Positions 1 through 9,156 of a DNA stretch of 64,000 nt are shown here, in pieces. Each line of letters opens with the position of its first letter. Position 1 is the stretch's first letter. The stretch lies in assembly GCF_047730175.1 (NCBI RefSeq), contig NZ_CP159833.1, positions 620,001 to 684,000 on the forward strand, given 5' to 3'. The translations under genes were made by a program, and so were the position numbers. This DNA comes from Marifrigoribacter sp047730175 (GTDB lineage Bacteria; Bacteroidota; Bacteroidia; Flavobacteriales; Flavobacteriaceae). The notes under the pieces were generated by a model. That model was given only the letters and a program-made list of their open reading frames with translations. It searched no databases and was not told the DNA's origin.

Positions 1-1012
1 GGGTAATGTTGTGGTTTGGAAACCTAGTGACAGTCAAGTATATTCTGCCAAAGTTATATTAGATGTATTTAGAGAAGCTGGGGTGCCAGATGGTGTTATC
101 AATATGGTTATGGGCGATCCTGTAATGATTACTGATACTGTTTTAGCAAGTCCAGATTTTAGTGGAGTTCACTTTACAGGCTCTACACATGTATTTAAAA
201 ATTTATGGCAAAAAATAGGAACCAACATCCATAATTATAAAACATATCCTCGCATCGTTGGTGAAACAGGCGGTAAAGATTTTATCGTTGCTCACAAAAC
301 GTCGAATCCAAAACAGGTTGCTACTGCAATAGTTAGAGGATCATTCGAATTTCAAGGACAAAAATGTAGCGCTGCAAGTCGTTGCTATGTTTCTAAAAGT
401 ATTTGGAATGAAGTAAAAGGATATGTGCAGGAAGACATTAAATCCTTTAAAATGGGATCACCAGAAGACATGAGCAATTACATAACAGCGGTGATTCATG
501 AAGGTTCATTCGATAAATTAGCGAGCTTTATAGATCAGGCTAAATCCGATGATGATGCTGAGATTATTGCTGGTGGTGGTTACGATAAGAGTAAAGGCTA
601 TTTTATTGAGCCAACAGTAATTGTAGCAAATGACCCAAAATATACTACCATGTGTACTGAGCTTTTCGGACCCGTGGTTACGATCTATGTATTCGAAGAT
701 GATGCTTGGGAGGATACGTTACATTTAGTTGATCAAACAAGTGAGTATGCCTTAACAGGTGCTGTTTTATCTGAAGATAGATACGCATTAGAACAAGCAG
801 TTAAGATATTAGAAAATGCTGCTGGTAATTTCTATATCAATGACAAACCAACAGGTGCTGTTGTAGGACAACAACCATTTGGAGGTGCTAGAGCCAGTGG
901 AACAAACGACAAAGCAGGAAGCAAACTGAATCTTTTAAGATGGGTTTCTCCTAGAATGATTAAAGAAACATTTGTAACACCAACTGATTATAGATATCCT
1001 TTTTTAGGATAG
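1..1012 (+). CDS. pruA: L-glutamate gamma-semialdehyde dehydrogenase (P5C dehydrogenase), 3' part
   Basis: NAD-dependent oxidation of glutamate-5-semialdehyde (P5C) to glutamate, the last step of proline catabolism in the cytoplasm. The reading frame is open to the left edge (GNVVVWKPS is read through from base 2), so the gene starts outside the window and about 200 N-terminal residues of a ~540-aa enzyme are missing. The visible part is the C-terminal two thirds of an aldehyde dehydrogenase fold. It has the HFTGST motif, the GETGGKD segment with the general-base Glu (codon 263-265), and the FQGQKCSAASR segment with the catalytic Cys (codon 365-367). The C-terminal block QQPFGGARASGTNDKAG is typical of the PruA subfamily rather than other ALDHs. 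A bidirectional terminator follows 17 nt after the stop. Confidence 0.93.
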   Translation, partial: GNVVVWKPSDSQVYSAKVILDVFREAGVPDGVINMVMGDPVMITDTVLASPDFSGVHFTGSTHVFKNLWQKIGTNIHNYKTYPRIVGETGGKDFIVAHKTSNPKQVATAIVRGSFEFQGQKCSAASRCYVSKSIWNEVKGYVQEDIKSFKMGSPEDMSNYITAVIHEGSFDKLASFIDQAKSDDDAEIIAGGGYDKSKGYFIEPTVIVANDPKYTTMCTELFGPVVTIYVFEDDAWEDTLHLVDQTSEYALTGAVLSEDRYALEQAVKILENAAGNFYINDKPTGAVVGQQPFGGARASGTNDKAGSKLNLLRWVSPRMIKETFVTPTDYRYPFLG

Positions 1013-1028
1013 TTAATAAATAGATTGT

Positions 1029-1063
1029 AAAAAAAAAACCTCAGCAAATACTGAGGTTTTTTT
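1029..1063. terminator. bidirectional intrinsic terminator between pruA and the Omp28-like gene
   Basis: CCTCAG / CTGAGG stem with a 6-nt loop (AAATAC after GC pairing is ignored), preceded by a run of A and followed by a run of 7 T, so it can act on both converging transcripts. Confidence 0.85.
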
Positions 1064-1086
1064 ATTTTATAAAATACAGAATCTAT

Positions 1087-2160
1087 TTACTCGTAAGATT
1101 TATCTTCATTTATTTCAGCAAACTGAGAATTTTTAGCTGTATCATTTTCATCAACAACCATCACAACTAAGCTTAAGTTTTCTTTGTTATAATCTGCTGG
1201 CACAGTATAATTATAGGTTCTTGTATATTCTTCAAGGGCTCCAACAGCAGGTAATTGATCACCAAAAACATCACTCAATGAAGCTCTTAACACTTCATTA
1301 TGCACAAAATTTGGTATTGGATCGCCCATTTCAAAATATACACTTTGATCTATTGAATCGTATGCATTTTTTTGAAGGTAAACAATTCCGTTTTCAACTA
1401 AATAAACTACAATTTTATCGTTTTGTCCAGAACCTTCTTCGTAAGCAATATTCACTTCAACAATAAGTGCGTTTTCTGTTAATTGAGAATTTACCCCGAT
1501 AGCTAAATTTGTAACAGCTCCTGCAAGACTAGTAACCTGAGCAATATGACTGTCATTTGGAATGGTTGGTAAACTCCATGATGTTGTTCTATCAATTCTT
1601 GCGGCAGGTAATCCATCAACATCAAAAGCAGTTTTTAAATCCTCAACTTGAGGGAAATGCATTGGATCTGCATATTCACCAGTACCTACTTCATGAATAG
1701 CCACCACTGATACTTTATCGGTCGCATCATGAACTAAATCTAATGCAGCAGTAACTCTTGGACACCATACACACCAGGTACCCGTATAATCTTCAATAAC
1801 TACTTTTCTTTCTGGAATAATAACCCTAAAGCCGACTGTATTTGTTGTGATTTCTACTCCATCTTCCATATAAACTCCATAGACATCAAATTCGCCTACA
1901 GTTGGTGATGAAAATACATTTCCTGTAATTGCAGTACCATCTACATAAAAAGTTGTGATATCTGAAACATTATCACCTGCTTCATTAATAACGCTAAACG
2001 GAATTTCTTGACTTCGCAAAGAAGCCTCCCTAACTATCTTATCTACAGTGATTTCCGACGTAGGAGTAGTCAATGGAACATTATCTTCTGTCTTACTACA
2101 TGAGACAATTAATAGAAAGGATAAAACGAAAAGTAAGTTTGTTATCTTTTTTGTATTCAT
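1087..2160 (-). CDS. Omp28-related lipoprotein with thioredoxin-like CxxC
   Basis: A secreted lipoprotein of 357 aa. The N-terminus is a lipoprotein signal peptide ending in LIVSC (Cys21). After an Ig-like stretch (about residues 40-115) comes VVIEDYTGTWCVWCPR with a CxxC pair (Cys130, Cys133). This is the hallmark of the Omp28 family, a thioredoxin-fold group common on Bacteroidota cell surfaces. The C-terminal half is beta-rich and has no T9SS sorting domain, so it is probably anchored by lipid in the outer membrane. It is divergent from a TlpA-like thioredoxin gene and a putative outer membrane protein gene, which suggests a shared extracytoplasmic redox role. That role is inferred, and the substrate is unknown. 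Confidence 0.8.
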   Translation of the reverse strand: MNTKKITNLLFVLSFLLIVSCSKTEDNVPLTTPTSEITVDKIVREASLRSQEIPFSVINEAGDNVSDITTFYVDGTAITGNVFSSPTVGEFDVYGVYMEDGVEITTNTVGFRVIIPERKVVIEDYTGTWCVWCPRVTAALDLVHDATDKVSVVAIHEVGTGEYADPMHFPQVEDLKTAFDVDGLPAARIDRTTSWSLPTIPNDSHIAQVTSLAGAVTNLAIGVNSQLTENALIVEVNIAYEEGSGQNDKIVVYLVENGIVYLQKNAYDSIDQSVYFEMGDPIPNFVHNEVLRASLSDVFGDQLPAVGALEEYTRTYNYTVPADYNKENLSLVVMVVDENDTAKNSQFAEINEDKSYE

Positions 2161-2232
2161 AGCATTAAATGATTTTTATGCTAAAATAGTAGATTTTTTA
2201 TTAAAAGTTTGAGTATGTCAAATAAAATCAAA

Positions 2233-2240
2233 CAAACTTA
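2233..2240 (-). promoter_or_regulatory. putative -7 box (TAAGTTTG) for the Omp28-like lipoprotein gene
   Basis: On the minus strand the sequence reads TAAGTTTG, matching the Bacteroidota consensus TAnnTTTG, about 73 nt before the ATG at 2160. No convincing -33 TTG was seen. This is a motif match only. Confidence 0.35.
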
Positions 2241-2314
2241 CATTCATATTGTTAAAATGCTATTTTCATTAAAAAAACAATTAATATTGTCTTAAAATAA
2301 AAAAACTTATTCCT

Positions 2315-2797
2315 ATGAAAAAAATTGCAACTCTTTTTTGCCTTTTAATCAGTCTTTATACTTTCTCTCAAAATGAGATGCCAAGTGTAAATATGACTAC
2401 GACTAATGGTGGGAAAATTAACATCCAAGATGCTGTAAATAAAGACCATGTTGTTATTGTTTCTTTATGGGCAACTTGGTGCGTTCCTTGCTTAAAAGAA
2501 CTAGATGCCATAAATGATGTCTATAGTGAATGGCAAGAGGAAACAAATGTTGAACTTATTGCAGTCTCTGTTGATGATGGTCGTACTGTAAAAAGAGTAA
2601 AGCCACTTATTAATGGTAAAGGATGGGATTACACCATTTTATTAGACACTAATAATGATTTAAAACGTGCACTTGGTGCGTCAACCGTTCCTTTAACGCT
2701 AGTAATTAAAGACAATAAGATTGTTTACAGACATTCAGGGTATAGTCCTGGTGCTGAAGACGAACTTTACGAGAAAGTTAAAGAATATTCAAAATAA
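2315..2797 (+). CDS. TlpA-like periplasmic thioredoxin-family protein
   Basis: A 160-aa thiol-disulfide oxidoreductase of the TlpA/ResA type. It has a Sec signal peptide (about residues 1-19, MKKIATLFCLLISLYTFSQ), so it acts in the periplasm. The active site is SLWATWCVPC (Cys56, Cys59), followed by the conserved KELDAIN helix and a cis-Pro loop in STVPLTLV (about residue 128). The length fits a single thioredoxin domain. It lies 24 nt upstream of the putative outer membrane protein gene on the same strand and is probably co-transcribed with it. It is also divergent from an Omp28-like CxxC lipoprotein. Known relatives reduce or isomerise disulfides; a role in servicing the neighbouring proteins is inference. 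Confidence 0.88.
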   Translation: MKKIATLFCLLISLYTFSQNEMPSVNMTTTNGGKINIQDAVNKDHVVIVSLWATWCVPCLKELDAINDVYSEWQEETNVELIAVSVDDGRTVKRVKPLINGKGWDYTILLDTNNDLKRALGASTVPLTLVIKDNKIVYRHSGYSPGAEDELYEKVKEYSK

Positions 2798-2821
2798 TAA
2801 AAACAAACCAACCTTATATTA

Positions 2822-4465
2822 ATGAAAAAAATAATTTTATATGTCGCTCTATTTTGTAGTGGCATTATTTTCGCACAAGACACCGGATCCTTTTTTGGAG
2901 GATTTGAATCGAATTCACAATGGCTTTTAGATGATGATGGAATTAACTTTTCAGCACCTGAAGACCAATTTAGAGCTAATAATTATTTTCAGTTAAATTA
3001 TAACTATGGAAAATTTACAGTTGGTGCTCAATATGAATCTTACTTACCCTCTGCATTATTAGGATATGCTCCTGTTTACGATGGCAATAATAATATTGGC
3101 ACCTATTATTTAAACTACAGAACAGAACAATTAGATATAACTGGAGGTTATTTTTACGAACAATTTGGAAGTGGTTTAATTTTTCGTTCATGGGAAGATC
3201 GTCAGTTAGGAGTTAACAATGCCGTTAGAGGTGTTCGCATAAAGTTTAACCCTTTAAGTTATTTAGATGTAACAGGTATGTTTGGACAACAACGAAATGG
3301 ATTTGAACTTTCTGAAGGAACCATTGGTGGAATAGATGCTAATCTTGACCTTAGTTCAGCCTTAAGTATTGAAAAAGTAGATCTTAAATTAGGAATGAGC
3401 TATGTTGCGCGCTACCAAGACAATGGCACCAATGATGAAATTCCTTCTACTGTAGGAGCTTTTGGTGGAAGAATAGATTTTTCCGTAGGAAAATTTTATG
3501 GTGCTATTGAAGCAATTACAAAAGATGAAGATGTTGTAGCAAATGAGGGGATGCTTTCTTCCAACAAATTATACGACGGAACTGCCTTACAAGTTGACTT
3601 AGGATTTGCACAAAAAGGACTTGGGATTAATTATACTTTTAGAAGGTTAGAGAATTTTAATTTTTATGCGGATCGTTTAGCTGAAGGAAATGTATATAAC
3701 CAACAAATTATTAATTTTGTTCCTGCACTTACTAAACAACAGGATTATTTGTTGACTAATATCTATGTATATAATGCACAACCTAGATTAAGCATCGATG
3801 AAGCGAATCAAGCTTCAGGTGAAGTAGGGTCTCAGCTAGATGTATACTATTCATTTAAAAAAGAAAGTGCTTTAGGAAAAGCTGGCACTAAAATAGCTGC
3901 TAATTTTTCATATTGGGCTGGCTTAGAAGCTGAATATAACATTCCTAATAAATGGTATGAAGCCGAATTTATTGGAAAAGGCTCTCGTTATTTTAGAGAC
4001 TTTAGTATTGAAGTAAAAAATAAATGGGGTAAAGACTGGAAAACTGTTGCTACGTATCAAAATGTAATTATTGACCAAGGTATTGTTAAAAGCACACCTG
4101 TAGGAGTTGGTGATATAAAAGCTAGCATTGCTGTAATAGAAGGTACTCGTAAATTCACAGGTGGTAAATCATTGCGAATCGTTGCACAACATTTATGGTC
4201 GAAAGAAGATCGTAAAAATTGGGCAGCTGGTGTTTTAGAATATAATTTCAACTCTAGATTAGCTGTATATGTTGCAGATTCATGGAATTATGGAGGGACT
4301 GATGAAATTCATTATTATAATCTTGGCGGAAGTTATTCTAAAGGAAATACACGCTTAGGAGTTAATTACGGTAGACAAAGAGGTGGATTAATTTGTGTAG
4401 GAGGTGTATGTAGATTTGTACCAGAAAACACAGGTGTAAGCGCTAACTTAACTGTTTCATTTTAA
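2822..4465 (+). CDS. putative outer membrane beta-barrel protein (DUF6029-like)
   Basis: 547 aa with a Sec signal peptide (MKKIILYVALFCSGIIFAQ). The rest is dominated by alternating hydrophobic/polar beta strands rich in Tyr, Phe and Gly, and the chain ends in a terminal Phe (ANLTVSF). Both are usual for outer membrane beta-barrels. I recall proteins of this type beside TlpA and Omp28 genes in Flavobacteriaceae under the name DUF6029, but did not verify it. A pair of Cys near the C-terminus (LICVGGVCRF) could form a disulfide. It follows the TlpA-like gene by 24 nt and is closed by a strong bidirectional terminator, so the two appear to form an operon. The transported or bound substrate is unknown. 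Confidence 0.6.
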   Translation: MKKIILYVALFCSGIIFAQDTGSFFGGFESNSQWLLDDDGINFSAPEDQFRANNYFQLNYNYGKFTVGAQYESYLPSALLGYAPVYDGNNNIGTYYLNYRTEQLDITGGYFYEQFGSGLIFRSWEDRQLGVNNAVRGVRIKFNPLSYLDVTGMFGQQRNGFELSEGTIGGIDANLDLSSALSIEKVDLKLGMSYVARYQDNGTNDEIPSTVGAFGGRIDFSVGKFYGAIEAITKDEDVVANEGMLSSNKLYDGTALQVDLGFAQKGLGINYTFRRLENFNFYADRLAEGNVYNQQIINFVPALTKQQDYLLTNIYVYNAQPRLSIDEANQASGEVGSQLDVYYSFKKESALGKAGTKIAANFSYWAGLEAEYNIPNKWYEAEFIGKGSRYFRDFSIEVKNKWGKDWKTVATYQNVIIDQGIVKSTPVGVGDIKASIAVIEGTRKFTGGKSLRIVAQHLWSKEDRKNWAAGVLEYNFNSRLAVYVADSWNYGGTDEIHYYNLGGSYSKGNTRLGVNYGRQRGGLICVGGVCRFVPENTGVSANLTVSF

Positions 4466-4490
4466 TACTGTAAAAGGAACTTTAATACAT

Positions 4491-4526
4491 AAAAAAGCCG
4501 AATAGAAAATTCTATTCGGCTTTTTT
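4491..4526. terminator. bidirectional intrinsic terminator
   Basis: Perfect stem GCCGAATAGA / TCTATTCGGC with a short loop, flanked by six A on the left and six T on the right. It serves both the plus-strand operon ending at 4465 and the minus-strand gene ending at 4544. Confidence 0.9.
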
Positions 4527-4543
4527 AGTTATATGAAGTATTA

Positions 4544-5263
4544 TTATCTTTTCATTACTTTAACTACATCAGAAACACCCTTATTATTTGTAAAGTGTAA
4601 AATATAGTATTGAGTGCTTAATTGTGACATATCAATTCTTTGTTGTCCTGCTTCTAAATTTTGAGACATGATAACTTTACCGTTTATATCATACACTTGT
4701 AAAGTAAGATCTTCCAAGGTATTCATTTCTAATACATCAGAAATAATAGTTGATTGAATATTTAAATCAAGTTTATTTACATCATTAACTCCTAATTGCG
4801 GATCATATAAATAAGTAATTGTTAAATCTGTTCCTGTTTCATCACCATTGGTATCAACTTGGTAATATCTAAAAACATATTCTAATACATCTGATCCATT
4901 ACCTGGATTACGGTTAACAAAATGGTTTCCTGGAAAAGAAGTATCTCCTGGAGCAATTAATACATAATCTCCCGGATATGACTGACCTACATTTATATCA
5001 TCATAACAAAGGTCAAAGCATAATTCCATTAAAGTACCATCAGTATTAGTAATACTAACTACTTCAATTCTCATTCGAATATCTTCAGAAGAAATGTTGG
5101 TTATATAAAAATCTATAGAATTTTCTGGATATTCTATCGTGTTAAAAGAATAAGAATTCCCATCAATCATTGGTTCATCATTACCATCAACAATATTATA
5201 ATCTTGTGCATTCATATTAAAAGCAACAAGAAACATGCTTAATAAAAGTAAAGTCTTTTTCAT
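4544..5263 (-). CDS. small secreted protein with T9SS type A sorting domain
   Basis: 239 aa. An N-terminal signal peptide (MKKTLLLLSMFLVAFNMNAQ) is followed by a single beta-sandwich-like region of about 130 residues with two close Cys (LCFDLCYDD, probably a disulfide). The last ~75 residues carry the type IX secretion sorting signal: LQVYDINGKVIMSQ, an IDMSQLSTQYYILHF strand pair and the basic end VVKVMKR. It should therefore cross the outer membrane through the T9SS, of which porT lies nearby. No catalytic motif is visible and the function is unknown. It is a single gene ending at a bidirectional terminator. Confidence 0.8.
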   Translation of the reverse strand: MKKTLLLLSMFLVAFNMNAQDYNIVDGNDEPMIDGNSYSFNTIEYPENSIDFYITNISSEDIRMRIEVVSITNTDGTLMELCFDLCYDDINVGQSYPGDYVLIAPGDTSFPGNHFVNRNPGNGSDVLEYVFRYYQVDTNGDETGTDLTITYLYDPQLGVNDVNKLDLNIQSTIISDVLEMNTLEDLTLQVYDINGKVIMSQNLEAGQQRIDMSQLSTQYYILHFTNNKGVSDVVKVMKR

Positions 5264-5561
5264 TTTTTCTAAATTTTAAAATTAAGATTTGAGTAATTTT
5301 CATGCTAAAATACCTTATATATTTAAACTTTCATAATTAATTTTAATGTTAGGGTTTTTTAGCATTTTACTGTTATTCAGTTAATAAGTGACATTTACAT
5401 GTTTTTGTATTCACTGAAAAGTATTGTTGTTTTCTTAAAAAAACAAGTGCTTATTTACGACATCAATAATATTTAGCAAAAATCAATATGTTTTAATATA
5501 ATTCAAGAAGAAAAAGCTGAGATTTTTACATTTCAACAAAGAGAAATTCAAAAAAATAAAA

Positions 5562-5569
5562 TACATTTG
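5562..5569 (+). promoter_or_regulatory. putative -7 box (TACATTTG) for the tandem Omp28-like genes
   Basis: TACATTTG matches TAnnTTTG and lies 83 nt upstream of the ATG at 5652. It sits in the 388-bp AT-rich gap (5264-5651) between two divergent genes. Apart from this box, that gap shows no ORF, repeat or terminator. Confidence 0.4.
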
Positions 5570-5651
5570 TCGGTAACCTTTATTTTTACTTACATAAAAT
5601 TAAAAAAAATTATTACTAAAGAATCAATATAAACACTACTAAAAAAAAAAT

Positions 5652-7331
5652 ATGAAAAAAATTGTATCCAGTTTAATTTTAACAATGTCTGCATTTGCTA
5701 TGATTGGACAAACTATAGTAAATATATCTGCTGAAGATAAAAAAGTAGTACTTGAAGAATTTACAGGTATTCATTGTGTATTTTGTCCTCAAGGCCATGT
5801 GATTGCACAAGCTATACAAAATAACAACCCTGGCAATGCATTTTTAATTAACATACATACAGGTAGTTTTGCTACTCCGGGTAACGGAGAACCAGATTTT
5901 AGAACTTCATATGGAAGCTCTATTGCTGGACAAACTGGTTTAACTGGATATCCATCAGGAACAGTTAATCGTCATAATTTTCCAGGTCAAGAAATGGGAA
6001 GCCCTGGCACTACAGCTTTAAGTAGAAACCAATGGACAAATACTGCTAATCAAATTCTAGATATTGGTTCTTATGTTAATGTTGGTATTGAAGCTGATAT
6101 TGATGTCTCTACAAATGAAATAGTGATACATGTTGAAGCTTATTATACTGGAAATAGTCCACAAGGAACAAACTTTTTAAATGTTGCCTTACTGCAAAAT
6201 AATACATTAGGGCCACAAACTGGAGGTAATATGGATGATGAGTATGTGCATATGCATAGACTTGTTGAAATGATAACAGGATTATGGGGTGTTGAAATTA
6301 CAAATACAACTACAGGCTCTTTTATAGATGAAACATATACATACCCTATACCAGCAGATTACAATGGTGTTCCTGCAGAAATTGCTGACTTAGAAGTTGT
6401 TGCATATATCTCAGAAACTCGCCAAGAAATTCCTAGTGGAAGTGGAGCATACCCTACCTATTCTGGGTTTGCAAATGCTAATGATGCTGAAGCAAGATAC
6501 GTAGATGAAATTGCTGATCAATGTGGTTTTGATTTTTCTCCTAAAGTAAATATTCAAAATGTAGGTTCTGATGAAATCACAGCCTTAACTATCGATTATT
6601 CAGTAAACGGAGGTGCTTCTCAATCTTTTGATTGGACTGGTTCATTAACTTCACTAGAACATGAAACGATAGAATTACCTTCAATTTCATATACTATTGA
6701 AACAGTTAACACTGTTACAGTTACAATACAAAATGATGATGATAATTCAAACAATACAATTGAAGGTAACTTTAACAATGCTCAAGAAGTTACTACAACT
6801 GTAAATATGATTTTAAATACTGACATTGGAAGTCAATGTACATGGGAAGTTATTAATTCAGGTGGAAATGTAATTTATAGTGGAGGACCTTATGAAAACT
6901 TTGAAAACATTCAAGAAACTTTTGACTTACCAGAAGACTGTTACATTTTTAGTATTTATGATAGTGGTGGAAACGGAGGAGGATCGATTGTTTTATTTGA
7001 TTCAGAAAGTAACGTAATCATTAGTAGTAGTGGAGATTATGAAGCAGGAACTTCAGCTTATTTTAATACTGATGATTTCTTAAGCTCAAGTGACAATGCA
7101 CTACAGAACTTAAACATTTACCCTAATCCAACTAGCTCAATATTGAATGTTAGTAATGCACAGAATGCTAATATTGAAGTTTATGATGTTTTAGGTAAAT
7201 TAATTTTATCAAGAACTAACATATCTTTTGATGAAAAAATTAATGTATCTAAACTTCAATCTGGAACTTATTTTATGAAATTATCAAAAGATAACCAAGT
7301 TTCAACTGAAAAATTTATAGTTAAAAACTAA
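5652..7331 (+). CDS. Omp28-related protein with T9SS type A sorting domain (copy 1)
   Basis: 559 aa, secreted. A signal peptide (residues ~1-20, ending MIGQ) is followed at once by a thioredoxin-like Omp28 domain with the motif LEEFTGIHCVFCPQGH (Cys42, Cys45). Further Omp28-type segments follow (TGYPSGTVNRH; the LQNNTLGPQTGG and HMHRLVEMITG blocks). A middle region (about 285-380) resembles the CARDB/Ig-type adhesion folds, with the acidic motif NDDDNSNN. Another beta domain has the DSGGNGGGSIVLFD motif, and residues ~480-559 are the T9SS type A sorting domain (IYPNPTSSILNV ... STEKFIVKN). The next gene is a full-length paralogue 20 nt downstream, so the pair is a tandem duplication and a likely operon. 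The redox or binding role is unknown. Confidence 0.83.
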   Translation: MKKIVSSLILTMSAFAMIGQTIVNISAEDKKVVLEEFTGIHCVFCPQGHVIAQAIQNNNPGNAFLINIHTGSFATPGNGEPDFRTSYGSSIAGQTGLTGYPSGTVNRHNFPGQEMGSPGTTALSRNQWTNTANQILDIGSYVNVGIEADIDVSTNEIVIHVEAYYTGNSPQGTNFLNVALLQNNTLGPQTGGNMDDEYVHMHRLVEMITGLWGVEITNTTTGSFIDETYTYPIPADYNGVPAEIADLEVVAYISETRQEIPSGSGAYPTYSGFANANDAEARYVDEIADQCGFDFSPKVNIQNVGSDEITALTIDYSVNGGASQSFDWTGSLTSLEHETIELPSISYTIETVNTVTVTIQNDDDNSNNTIEGNFNNAQEVTTTVNMILNTDIGSQCTWEVINSGGNVIYSGGPYENFENIQETFDLPEDCYIFSIYDSGGNGGGSIVLFDSESNVIISSSGDYEAGTSAYFNTDDFLSSSDNALQNLNIYPNPTSSILNVSNAQNANIEVYDVLGKLILSRTNISFDEKINVSKLQSGTYFMKLSKDNQVSTEKFIVKN

Positions 7332-7351
7332 GTATCACTCAAAAAAAAGAA

Positions 7352-9034
7352 ATGAAAAACATTATTTCAATTATTGTATTAAGCCTATCGCTTTGTTCAA
7401 TGGTAGGTCAAACCATTGTTAATACTTCCGTAGAGAATAGAAAAGTGATTCTGGAAGAATTTACAGGAATACATTGTGTATTCTGTCCACAGGGTCATGA
7501 AATTGCACAGGCAATTAAGGATGCTAATGAAGGTAATGTATTTTTAGTAAATATTCACCAAGGATCATTTGCAAATCCAAGTAACAATGAACCAGATTTC
7601 AGAACTCCTTTTGGAGATGCTATTGCTGGACAATCTGGCTTAACAGGCTATCCTGCTGGAACTATAAATCGTCATCGATTTCCTGGTCAGGAACAGGGTA
7701 ATGGAACTGCAATGAGCAGAGGACAATGGGGTGCTGGCGCTAATGAAATCATGGATGAATCTTCTTATGTAAATGTTGCTGTTGAAGCTACACTTGATGT
7801 AATAAATAGCGAAATTGTCATACATGTTGAAGCTTTTTATACAGGAGACAGTCCAGAGAATACCAATTTATTAAATATAATGTTGCTACAGAACAATACC
7901 TTAGGACCACAAACTGGTGGTAATATGGGTAGTAATTATGTGCATCAACATAGATTAATAGACATGATTACTGGTCAATGGGGTATGACAATTTCTAATA
8001 CAAATGAAAACTCATTTATTGACGAAACATTTACGTATACTATTCCTGCAGATTATAATGGAGTTCCTGTTGTCCTTGCAGATATTGAAATTGTAGCTTT
8101 TATAACGGAAACACAACAAGAAGTTATAAGCGGAAATGGTACACATCCAACATTTTTCAACCTACCTCTTAATAATGATGCTAATGTACAGTCAATTGAA
8201 GAGATAAGTGATCAATGTGGACTTGATTTTGGACCTAGAGTTTCAGTGCAAAATACAGGAGACAATACGTTAACAACATTAGATTTTGAATATAGTGTAA
8301 ATTCAGGAGCACCTGCTACTTATACATGGAATGGAAGTATTGATTCATATCAAGTAGAAATTATTGAATTACCAGGCATAGCTTATACTTTAGAATCTAA
8401 TAATTCAGTTGAAGTATCTATTGCAAATGATGATGATAATGCAAACAATAGTGCTGCTGCATCATTTGGAGAAACTGATTTAACTTCTACTAATTATCTT
8501 ACGTTACTTTTAAATACAGATGATAATGGTGATCAAACTACTTGGACTGTAAAAAATCCTTCTGGTGTTGTAATCGCTAATGGTGGACCTTATGATGATA
8601 ATATTACGATCAATCTACCTATTAACCTAACTGAAGCTGGATGTCATGCTTTCAGACTTATTGATTCTGGTGGAAATGGTAGTGGTTCTGTTGTATTATA
8701 TGATAGCAATAGTGATGTGCTTTACAATTCATCAGGTTTATATGGTGCAGGAGTAGAGACATCTTTTATTTCAGATGGAATACTAGGAGTTAATTCTAAT
8801 GTATTAGAACAAGTGAGTATTTATCCAAATCCTGCTAGTTCAATTTTAAATATTAAAAATGCAGAGAGTGCAAATATTGAAGTATATGACATTCTAGGAA
8901 AATTATTACTTACTAAATCTAATATTTCCTTTGAGGAGCAAATAAATGTATCAAATTTCCAAGTTGGAACTTATTTCATTAAATTATCTAAAGAAAATCA
9001 AGTTTCTACAGAACGATTTATAGTTTCTAAGTAA
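7352..9034 (+). CDS. Omp28-related protein with T9SS type A sorting domain (copy 2)
   Basis: 560 aa, a paralogue of the preceding gene with the same domain order. It has a signal peptide (about 20 aa), an Omp28 thioredoxin-like domain with HCVFCPQGH (Cys42, Cys45), a CARDB-like middle region with NDDDNANN, a DSGGNGSGSVVLYD domain and a T9SS type A sorting domain (IYPNPASSILNI ... STERFIVSK). The first ~250 residues and the last 80 are the best conserved between copies, while the Cys after EAG (GCHAFRL) corresponds to Cys in DCYIFSI of copy 1. It lacks the QCTWEV cysteine of copy 1 (here QTTWTV), so one extra disulfide option differs between the copies. It ends at a strong terminator. Surface-exposed, function unknown. 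Confidence 0.83.
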   Translation: MKNIISIIVLSLSLCSMVGQTIVNTSVENRKVILEEFTGIHCVFCPQGHEIAQAIKDANEGNVFLVNIHQGSFANPSNNEPDFRTPFGDAIAGQSGLTGYPAGTINRHRFPGQEQGNGTAMSRGQWGAGANEIMDESSYVNVAVEATLDVINSEIVIHVEAFYTGDSPENTNLLNIMLLQNNTLGPQTGGNMGSNYVHQHRLIDMITGQWGMTISNTNENSFIDETFTYTIPADYNGVPVVLADIEIVAFITETQQEVISGNGTHPTFFNLPLNNDANVQSIEEISDQCGLDFGPRVSVQNTGDNTLTTLDFEYSVNSGAPATYTWNGSIDSYQVEIIELPGIAYTLESNNSVEVSIANDDDNANNSAAASFGETDLTSTNYLTLLLNTDDNGDQTTWTVKNPSGVVIANGGPYDDNITINLPINLTEAGCHAFRLIDSGGNGSGSVVLYDSNSDVLYNSSGLYGAGVETSFISDGILGVNSNVLEQVSIYPNPASSILNIKNAESANIEVYDILGKLLLTKSNISFEEQINVSNFQVGTYFIKLSKENQVSTERFIVSK

Positions 9035-9051
9035 ATTTTATTATTCTATAT

Positions 9052-9086
9052 AAAAAACTCCCTTTAAAATGAAGGGAGTTTTTTTT
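9052..9086. terminator. bidirectional intrinsic terminator
   Basis: Stem ACTCCCTT / AAGGGAGT with a TAAAATG loop, six A before and eight T after. It closes the Omp28-like pair and can also serve minus-strand transcripts. Confidence 0.87.
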
Positions 9087-9156
9087 GTTTTAAAACACTT
9101 ATAACCAACCCTCTATTGATAATTATTTGCATACAAAAAAATTATGTGCCAGCAGA

